The notes under the pieces were generated by a model. The model saw only the letters and a program-made list of their open reading frames with translations. It was not told the origin of the DNA and searched no databases. Positions 27,913-34,414 of a stretch of 34,414 nt of DNA are shown here, piece after piece (the stretch's first letter is position 1; each line of letters starts with the position of its first letter). The translations under genes were made by a program, and so were the position numbers. Origin of the DNA: Tritrichomonas foetus (Eukaryota; Parabasalia; Tritrichomonadida; Tritrichomonadidae); contig MLAK01000630.1 in the NCBI GenBank assembly GCA_001839685.1, positions 1 to 34,414 on the forward strand. Direction: 5' to 3'.

Positions 27913-28185
27913 ATGAGTCAAGCAAAATCAAACAAACCAAATAACAACAACCAAAATAATTTCGATGATGATTCCAGCGACGATGATGCTCCATGGGAAC
28001 CAGAAGATGACTTCAATGAAGTTTTTATCCGAGTTGATGAAAATAATAATTGCGTCATCAGCGGCCCACCCGAAAAAGTTGCGAAGATAAAAGAACAAAT
28101 TGTCAACGCCGTTCTTGATGGACAAGACAAAATTGCAGCTTCTAAATTAAATTCCATCAATAGCTTCGAATTTCAAATGCAGTAA
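27913..28185 (+). CDS. small acidic protein, unknown
   Basis: A 90-residue protein from the ATG at 27913. An earlier in-frame ATG at 27838 would add 25 residues (QNQKLDFTKKLKVLSTICQH), which look less natural. The N-terminus is Asn-rich (NKPNNNNQNN), then a Asp/Ser acidic run (DDDSSDDDAPWEPEDD), then NEVFIRVDENNNCVISGPPE and a helix KVAKIKEQIVNAVLDGQDKI. No domain recognised. The acidic run plus a short conserved-looking C-terminal half is the sort of layout seen in small chaperone- or ribosome-associated factors, but nothing allows a name. Expressed orientation is divergent from the CFAP58-like gene. Confidence 0.55.
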   Translation: MSQAKSNKPNNNNQNNFDDDSSDDDAPWEPEDDFNEVFIRVDENNNCVISGPPEKVAKIKEQIVNAVLDGQDKIAASKLNSINSFEFQMQ

Positions 28186-28625
28186 CTCAATTAACTGAAA
28201 ATTGTTGAATGTATTTTATTATTATTATTTCTAAACATTTTGCTATAAGCCTTCCCTTTCACCACTTTTTTGAATATTCTTATTTTTATTCATACTTTTG
28301 ATTCCTACTGTTTATTCATGCTTTTTATTCCTACTTTTTATTCCCAATTTTTATTCATACTTTTGATTCCATGTGAATATCTGAGTACTCGTGCATTCTA
28401 TTATGATACATGTAGTTAAAATTACTTAGAGATGACTAAATTTGGTTCAGTAGGAAGTCAATTGTTTCGCTGATTTGATGAAGAAGTGATAATTTTGATA
28501 TTTCTCAGTTTCTTATCTGATTCAATACATTCAAGAGCCTCAAAAGAAAAATGAAATAAGAACAATAATAAGAATAACAAAAAAGAGATTACTTCGAATT
28601 ATTCATGATAAATACAAACATTTAT
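28186..28625. other. convergent 3' region with short repeats
   Basis: 440 nt between converging genes. A 24-bp sequence beginning ATTTTTATTCATACTTTTGA is repeated exactly at 28282-28305 and 28347-28370, with a degenerate TTTTTATTCCTACTTTTTAT-type copy between. No gene seen. Confidence 0.5.
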
Positions 28626-31600
28626 TTAAAAGCTTAATCTCCTCTTCATCGAAGGAAGATTAGACAATATATCATCATTCTTGGATGTCTCGTATATCTC
28701 ATCGATTTTTTCATTGCTTTCGCCCATATTAAAAGCCAAAAATTTATTAAATCTTCTGAGTAATTCATCAATTCCTTTATCAGCAGTTGATCCTGAGAAT
28801 TGGTGTGGAGGATCAATTGGACAAAAGCTGTTCAAAGCATCATCGAAAAGTGGTGGAGCATCAACTGAAGCAGTACTTGGATTTCCACATTCGAAAGGAA
28901 TCACAGGAAATATCATCTTCTGTTCAAAATATTTCGCCAAATTATGAAGTCTTTTGAAATGCGGACCTCTATTTTCTCCTTCAGGCATGCTTGAATCATA
29001 TTTATCAGACGATTTTCCACTTTCACTTGTGAAGAAGTTTCCAAACAAGTCTTCAGAATCGAATTTTTGTCTTCTTAATTGATTGATTCGTGCTTGTTCT
29101 TGATCACGAAGGGCTTCTTCACTTATTTGTGTGACAACTGTTTCTGGTAATTCAATTATATCTTCTTGTATATTTTTTTGTTCATTTTCTGAATCACCAA
29201 CAAAAGAAGACATTTCTGAAATTGCACTACTACTTGTTGTAGATCTAGACATCTTCTTCTTTTTCTTGAATTTAGGTGATTGCTTCTTATTAATGACAGG
29301 ACCAGGTTTAGGACTTGACATTGCTGCTTTCACGGCAGCATTTTCATCTTTCATTCGTGGATGTAAATTTTGTGGTTTTTGTTTAGTATATTTCTCTGGT
29401 TCAGGAAGTTTAATTTTTGTAAATTCATGAAGCGATGATTCTTTCTCTAAATTAAGGTGAATTGGTTGATTCTTAATCTTCCTTCGTCGCCTCTCCTGCG
29501 GATCACGCCTTAATTTAATATTAATTAATGGTAATTCTGTAGTAGATTCTACTTCATCGTTTCGACTAGAACTATTTCCACTTTCGTGCGGACTATGACT
29601 ACCTGTTGATGAAGCTCTTGGACTAGCATTTGAGCTTGTATTCTGTCCCTGCGATAATAATGACTCCTTTGAAGTTGATAACTTATTATCAGGCATAAAA
29701 AATTGTACTTTCTTAGGTGACATCAAAGAATCATCAGAAACTGCTTTCGAAGTTTGAATAGGAGTAACAATAGGCGTTTTTTCATGCTGAGGTTGATTAT
29801 TTTGGCTATTTTGATACATATGATATTCTTTATGATGTGGCAGAGAAGGAGGAGTCTGCTTCACATTTGTAATAATAATTGGTGGTTTCTTACCTTCTTT
29901 TGGTGGTTGTGTATTTAATGGCTCTCTAATTGTACGAATTCGCTGAGTTTGCGCTTTTTGTTGATTTCCTTGTTGAGGTGTTTTTGGTCTTGGCTGGAAT
30001 CTATTCGTTTGTGGTGATTTGGAATCATTATTAATATCATTTTGCTGTGCTGACGTAATAAACGGTTTTCGATTGGCTTGTGTCGTTTTAGGTCTGATAG
30101 TTACAGTTGCTTTCATTTGCATACTAATTGGAATTCTATTCCTTTTTAATACTTTTCGTCTTTCAAGTTCAGTTTTGGGCTTTTTAATGAGTTCTATTGT
30201 TTCTTCAGTAACATCTTCTTCCTCTTCATTATTTGCTTCACTATTTACTAACGAATTTTCTGATGTTGGCCCTTGCTCACTCATGAATTCATATTCTTCA
30301 TCACCTTCACCATCAAGGCGGGATTGAAATCCACGTGGATCAAAGAAACTTAGACCATTTAATGTGGTTGGATCATTAAAAAGAATTCTTGGAGCAGATG
30401 GAGGACCAACAAAAACTTTATGAATGATTGTTGGTGCTTTTACATTTTCCGTTTTAAGTTTAGAAAGAACATATCTGCCTCCAGGTGGAATGTATAAAGG
30501 TGTTGTACGTTCAATTTCATCATTTTCATCAATGATTGCCTCAAATTTATCAGTGTTTCCTTCATTGTAAAGTAAATTTTTCTCTGTTACAGATACAGAT
30601 TGAGTAGAAACCATAGAATTATTTAATCTAGTTTGTGAATTTGGTGTACTTGGCTTTTTCAAAGGAGGAACCATAAATCTGGAATTTTCTGGTAAATCTG
30701 TATAAAAGAATGGAGTAATCATTAAATTCAGTTCATTTTCATTCACATCTTCTTCATTTCCGTTACCAGTGGGAATTTTATAGCTCCGAGTTGAAGTTTT
30801 ACTTACACTTCCACCAAAATTACCTAAAGCATCTTGAGCAGCACTTCTATTTTTTGCCATAACTTCAGCATAAGTTGGTTTTCTTTTCTGTGGCGGTAAT
30901 TTAGGGGTTTTAGGAGGAGCAGTTGTCCCCATTTCTGGAATATATTGAGCACGTTTCTTTTGTAATTCATTTCTTTGACAAAGATACATTAATCTAGAAA
31001 TATTAGATTGTGCATCTTCAAAATATTTAATAATATTTTCTTCTTTTTCATCGTTATCATCATTCTGAACGACTACTTTTTGTTCCTCTTCCTCTTCTTC
31101 TTCCTCAACTTCGACAACTGGTTCTTCATAAGTATTGACTACAGCATAATGAATTCTTGTACCAAATGCTAAGTAAGCACCAATCTTTTCGACATCACCT
31201 GGATTATATCTGAAATAAACAGCTGTCAATGGCTCAGCATCAGCATGATTAGTTTGATTAATTAATTTAGCTGTTTTTTGGTTAATTCCCATTAATGTTC
31301 CATTTTTTAAACTAATTACTGGTTTCCCAACTTTTTTTGAATAATGAACCTTGAAAACAGGTGATTGTAAAGCAATATGGTGTTTTAAATGAAAATGAAA
31401 TTCTTTTTCCCCTTCTTCAACGCTTAATATCATTATTTCACCAGAACTTGTCCCAGCAATTAAGTCCATTTCTTCTGTTATTGCAAAAGATGAAATACTT
31501 TGATTTCCACTTGTGGTAATTTCACCAAGGGGATTAAAATTATAAGCATCAATTCTAAAAAATGTTAATGTTTTTTGTGCAGAAATAATTAGTAATGATT

Positions 31601-33098
31601 TTTCTGGAATTATTTTCATACACGTAACCGGCTTTTTTCCAATTTCAGAAAATAAAAGATGGGTATAACATTTTGCACACCAAACACTAATAATACCTTT
31701 ACTTGTATAACAGACAATAAAAGGATGATTTTTATCTGTTTTGAATTGATTTAAATCTCCGCATGTTGGATGATTAAAAACAAACAAGCCTTTAACAATT
31801 GTTACATAATCAATAGATTCTTCAAGTGAAACATCAGCAAGCAAAATACATTCCATTTTTCGAATATTTATACATTTCAAAGATCCATTTTTAAAACCGA
31901 CATATAATACATCATCATTCATACAAAAAGAATTAACTTCACTCACACAACACCTTTTACATTTATTGGAATGTGGGATATCCATATCAATGGTTGTAGA
32001 AATTCCTCTTTCACCAGATGCTAGAACAAAGTTATTTTTACACATACTTAAAAGTTTCTTTTCTTTTTTGTCAAAAGCCATTGAAGTGATTGTAGAATCG
32101 GTAGAAAGAAATTCTTCTGGTGCAAATCCAAGAAGAGCTGATTGTAGTCGCTCTTTATATGAAGTTATGCAAATATATCCTTTCTCAGTTTCAAGAACAA
32201 CAAGTTGAGGTTTCACAACTTCATCTGGATTATGCTTTTGTGTTGGATCAGCAAGTGGAATTTGACATCTTAAAGATGCATCACTTATTCCGTAATATTT
32301 CACTATTCTGTCACAGCCAATAGTAACAATTTGTCTTCCACATCGTATAAATGATGTATAGCCTTTTGGACCAACTTCAAATGATTGCAAGTTTTTACAT
32401 TCTAATTCTTTGATATCCCATGTTCGAATGTAACCATCTAAACCAGATGTAATGACAACAGAAGATTCAGGATCGACATCAACATGACATAATTTGAAAT
32501 TATTATGCATTTGTGGAAGACGATATTTGAAATCTCCTGTGTTTAAATCCCAGGCAAAAAGAGAATCTTCAACAACACCATATAACAATTGAGTGAAGTC
32601 ATCATGTGCAAGTGACATAATCCATTCTGGTGTGCTTCGAATTTCCCAAACTAAACTCCATTCTGCGACAAATTCAGTCACCTTATGCTGTGTGGTCAAA
32701 TAGAAACACCTGAGCCATCCATTAGTTCCGCATGTAAATAATCTGTTTGTTGGTTTATGCCAGTGTAATGCAATAATTGCCGATCCTGTGTCGAAATCAA
32801 ATTGATGAATATGATTGAGTGATCCATCGTAAATTTCAATATTTCTTTGATTTTTCACTAGCAAAAAGAGATTTTCGAATTTGTAAATGTTTGTTGGCAT
32901 GTAAATACATATTGAAAATGCGTTTAAGTGATGATAATCTTTCGAATGTACTACTTTTTTGGTGAATAAATTAATTTGTCGAAGTGTGGCGCCATCAAAA
33001 GAAACTGAGTAAGGTATCTCGTCGATAACTGCTGCGCTCCATACTTTTATTGGGTACCGATGTTTGTAATCAAAGTATTTGTGAAAAAAAGAGCGCAT
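28626..33098 (-). CDS. WD40 propeller protein with long disordered basic tail
   Basis: A 1490-residue protein from the ATG at 33098; the open frame extends eight codons to a TTG. Residues about 15-640 form many WD40-type blades (RLFTCGTNGWLRCFYLTTQH; SSVVITSGLDGYIRTWDIKE; GYICITSYKERLQ; DLIAGTSSGEIMILSVEEG), probably two propellers. An acidic run (VEVEEEEEEEEQ) near 665 marks the end. From about 690 to 1380 the chain is disordered, rich in Ser, Pro, Gln and Lys, with motifs such as TPKLPPQKRKPTYAEVMAKN and KKKKKMSRSTTSSSAISEMS. A final ordered-looking region (about 1380-1490) includes FKRLHNLAKYFEQKMIFPVI and KGIDELLRRFNKFLAFNMGE. WD40 propellers are protein platforms. The layout recalls long flagellar WD proteins, but I do not assign a family. 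The gene is uninterrupted over 4.5 kb. Confidence 0.88.
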   Translation of the reverse strand: MRSFFHKYFDYKHRYPIKVWSAAVIDEIPYSVSFDGATLRQINLFTKKVVHSKDYHHLNAFSICIYMPTNIYKFENLFLLVKNQRNIEIYDGSLNHIHQFDFDTGSAIIALHWHKPTNRLFTCGTNGWLRCFYLTTQHKVTEFVAEWSLVWEIRSTPEWIMSLAHDDFTQLLYGVVEDSLFAWDLNTGDFKYRLPQMHNNFKLCHVDVDPESSVVITSGLDGYIRTWDIKELECKNLQSFEVGPKGYTSFIRCGRQIVTIGCDRIVKYYGISDASLRCQIPLADPTQKHNPDEVVKPQLVVLETEKGYICITSYKERLQSALLGFAPEEFLSTDSTITSMAFDKKEKKLLSMCKNNFVLASGERGISTTIDMDIPHSNKCKRCCVSEVNSFCMNDDVLYVGFKNGSLKCINIRKMECILLADVSLEESIDYVTIVKGLFVFNHPTCGDLNQFKTDKNHPFIVCYTSKGIISVWCAKCYTHLLFSEIGKKPVTCMKIIPEKSLLIISAQKTLTFFRIDAYNFNPLGEITTSGNQSISSFAITEEMDLIAGTSSGEIMILSVEEGEKEFHFHLKHHIALQSPVFKVHYSKKVGKPVISLKNGTLMGINQKTAKLINQTNHADAEPLTAVYFRYNPGDVEKIGAYLAFGTRIHYAVVNTYEEPVVEVEEEEEEEEQKVVVQNDDNDEKEENIIKYFEDAQSNISRLMYLCQRNELQKKRAQYIPEMGTTAPPKTPKLPPQKRKPTYAEVMAKNRSAAQDALGNFGGSVSKTSTRSYKIPTGNGNEEDVNENELNLMITPFFYTDLPENSRFMVPPLKKPSTPNSQTRLNNSMVSTQSVSVTEKNLLYNEGNTDKFEAIIDENDEIERTTPLYIPPGGRYVLSKLKTENVKAPTIIHKVFVGPPSAPRILFNDPTTLNGLSFFDPRGFQSRLDGEGDEEYEFMSEQGPTSENSLVNSEANNEEEEDVTEETIELIKKPKTELERRKVLKRNRIPISMQMKATVTIRPKTTQANRKPFITSAQQNDINNDSKSPQTNRFQPRPKTPQQGNQQKAQTQRIRTIREPLNTQPPKEGKKPPIIITNVKQTPPSLPHHKEYHMYQNSQNNQPQHEKTPIVTPIQTSKAVSDDSLMSPKKVQFFMPDNKLSTSKESLLSQGQNTSSNASPRASSTGSHSPHESGNSSSRNDEVESTTELPLINIKLRRDPQERRRRKIKNQPIHLNLEKESSLHEFTKIKLPEPEKYTKQKPQNLHPRMKDENAAVKAAMSSPKPGPVINKKQSPKFKKKKKMSRSTTSSSAISEMSSFVGDSENEQKNIQEDIIELPETVVTQISEEALRDQEQARINQLRRQKFDSEDLFGNFFTSESGKSSDKYDSSMPEGENRGPHFKRLHNLAKYFEQKMIFPVIPFECGNPSTASVDAPPLFDDALNSFCPIDPPHQFSGSTADKGIDELLRRFNKFLAFNMGESNEKIDEIYETSKNDDILSNLPSMKRRLSF

Positions 33099-33104
33099 TT
33101 GTGA
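33099..33104 (-). promoter_or_regulatory. initiator-like TCACAA abutting WD40 ATG
   Basis: Minus strand reads TCACAA directly followed by the ATG at 33098. If its A (33102) is +1, the leader is only 4 nt, as for the LRR gene. Motif match only. Confidence 0.45.
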
Positions 33105-33540
33105 GATTTTGGAGATTTTCAAAACGGATTTGCAAACTTTTTAATCGAATATCGTTCATATTTCAGAATTTTTTTTACAATTCACAAAATTGATATAGAT
33201 TCAAAATGATTGAATTATGGAACATTTAATCATACAAAAAGTTATGATACAATGTAATCAATTGTCGATAAAGGTAAATATTAAGTGGGAATATTGTTGC
33301 AGTGATATCTTGGTTTTCCCTCAGAAATATTATATTATAATTTTGTAATTATTCTAATTATATTGGATATAAATATATTTATATGAACTATGTTGAAATT
33401 ATGGTTTATAATACAGATATAATTGGTTTATCAACTTACCAAGGCGTTTGGATTTGACAAGCCCTTTTTCCGCCTTTGGAAATTGAGAGAAAAAGTGAAG
33501 GAAATAAACGGTTCATTAAACGGTCATATTTTATTCTTGA
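33105..33540. other. AT-rich upstream region of the WD40 gene
   Basis: No gene. GCCCTTTTTCCGC occurs at 33461-33473 and again at 34271-34283, on both sides of the tandem array. The open frame that starts here runs into the array and is not a gene. Confidence 0.45.
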
Positions 33541-33921
33541 TATTTTGGACGCGGAACTCCAGAATCTCAAGGAGGAGTAGCTATCCTTTATTCCAAACTA
33601 ATGATGCATTATGCTCTTACTATCAATTCCAGGTGCCGCCGCTAGTCACTTCTTCTCTAAAATATTTTGGACGCGGAACTCCAGAATCTCAAGGAGGAGT
33701 AGCTATCTTTTATTCCAAACTAATGATGCATTATGCTCTTACTATCAATTCCAGGTGCCGCCGCTAGTCACTTCTTCTCTAAAATATTTTGGACGCGGAA
33801 CTCCAGAATCTCAAGGAGGAGTAGCTATCTTTTATTCCAAACTAATGATGCATTATGCTCTTACTATCAATTCCAGGTGCCGCCGCTAGTCACTTCTTCT
33901 CTAAAATATTTTGGACGCAGA
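33541..33921 (+). repeat. 122-bp tandem repeat, about 3.1 copies
   Basis: Units begin TATTTTGGACGCGGAACTCC at 33541, 33663 and 33785, with a truncated fourth from 33907 that diverges after about 15 bp. The period is exactly 122 bp. Copies 2 and 3 appear identical; copy 1 differs at least at one base (CTATCC versus CTATCT). The unit is clearly richer in G and C than its flanks (GGTGCCGCCGCTAGTCAC). Near-identity means recent expansion or homogenisation. Because 122 is not a multiple of 3, open frames through it shift each copy, so it is not a protein repeat. Confidence 0.9.
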
Positions 33922-34414
33922 ATTCATCATTGTTCATCCAATATCCCACTAGTGTTATGTATATATGTAGCTTTAGTGAAATATTAAATAACAGCTTACC
34001 TATTTTTTATACATTTTTCTTTTTGGCCATTTGATTTTTTGATTTTATTCATTTATTACTTTATTCCTGAGATGTGCATTCTCACCACTCCATTCAGTGA
34101 AAACTCTGATATTAAAGATATCAGGTGATTGAATTATTCTGATTAAAACATTACATTAATGAAGAATATATTGTATAGAGGAAGCTATGACCAATATGAA
34201 AATCAAATGAATTGTAGGATAAATTAACTATAAATCAGGATATTAACAAGATATACAAAAGTATCATCCTGCCCTTTTTCCGCTGTTGAAATAGAAAAAG
34301 TTTCGATGTAATTGAAGATTGAAACTTTTTCATAGTATCAGAGGAGGAAAAAAGGCTGGAATAAATCTCTGAAAAATCGCTGTGATATCTTCTCAATTAA
34401 ACCATTTATTAGTT
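33922..34414. other. gene-free end of window
   Basis: AT-rich with no supported gene. Contains the GCCCTTTTTCCGC copy at 34271-34283 and the hairpin at 34294-34331. Confidence 0.5.
34294..34331. repeat. hairpin GAAAAAGTTTC / GAAACTTTTTC
   Basis: Perfect 11-bp arms at 34294-34304 and 34321-34331 with a 16-nt loop. It sits inside a looser inverted arrangement of CCCTTTTTCC (34272) and GGAAAAAAGG (34347 region). The arm contains the AACTTTTTCA motif seen elsewhere in intergenic DNA. Confidence 0.55.

Noticed and set aside
33423..33987. Three overlapping open frames with shared sequence
   Set aside because: They are the same 122-bp unit read in shifting frames, starting with non-ATG codons; a DNA repeat, not protein repeats.

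Overview
The window looks like nuclear DNA of a parabasalid flagellate (a Tritrichomonas- or Trichomonas-like protist). The evidence is AT-rich DNA, long uninterrupted eukaryotic genes on both strands, very short intergenic 5' leaders with initiator-like TCA motifs a few to about 25 nt before several ATGs, and typical eukaryotic families: Rab-like GTPase, giant BEACH protein, AMPK-like kinase, bZIP, Snu23 spliceosome protein and a CFAP58-like flagellar coiled coil. The organism is an inference; no rRNA or other marker gene is present. All standard stops seem to be used. Where an open frame begins upstream with TTG/GTG, I moved the start to the first plausible ATG.

Layout. 300-905 (+): degenerate Rab-like GTPase. 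906-2011: intergenic DNA with decayed minus-strand coding relics, including a Myb repeat. 2012-9619 (-): 2535-residue BEACH protein. 9620-12912: a 3.3 kb gene-poor tract holding a 61-nt hairpin, frameshifted coding relics, a 20-bp minisatellite and a pair of 21-bp inverted repeats about 2.3 kb apart. 12913-14659 (+): leucine-rich-repeat protein with a long EEAxP tail, interrupted by an assembly gap. 14729-15036 (-): another relic. 15433-15759 (+): compact bZIP. 16253-17591 (-): ankyrin protein broken by two T-rich inserts that look intron-like but lack a 3' AG. 18465-18959 (-): Snu23/ZMAT2 homologue. 19477-20526 (+): unrecognised basic protein. 20990-22267 (-): CAMK/AMPK-like kinase. 23139-24323 (+): tail-anchored helical protein. 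24819-27518 (-): CFAP58-like protein. 27913-28185 (+): small acidic protein. 28626-33098 (-): WD40 protein with a long disordered tail. 33541-33921: 122-bp tandem repeat, about 3.1 copies, in gene-free DNA running to the end.

These are unlinked housekeeping and signalling genes rather than an operon. Themes are membrane traffic (GTPase, BEACH protein, possibly the tail-anchored protein), flagellar structure (CFAP58-like), gene expression (bZIP, Snu23) and signalling (kinase). The spots most worth following up are the ankyrin gene interruptions, the inverted-repeat-bounded gene-poor tract, the 122-bp tandem array, the triple TCAGTTAACA cluster before the tail-anchored gene, and a recurrent AACTTTTTCA motif in intergenic DNA.
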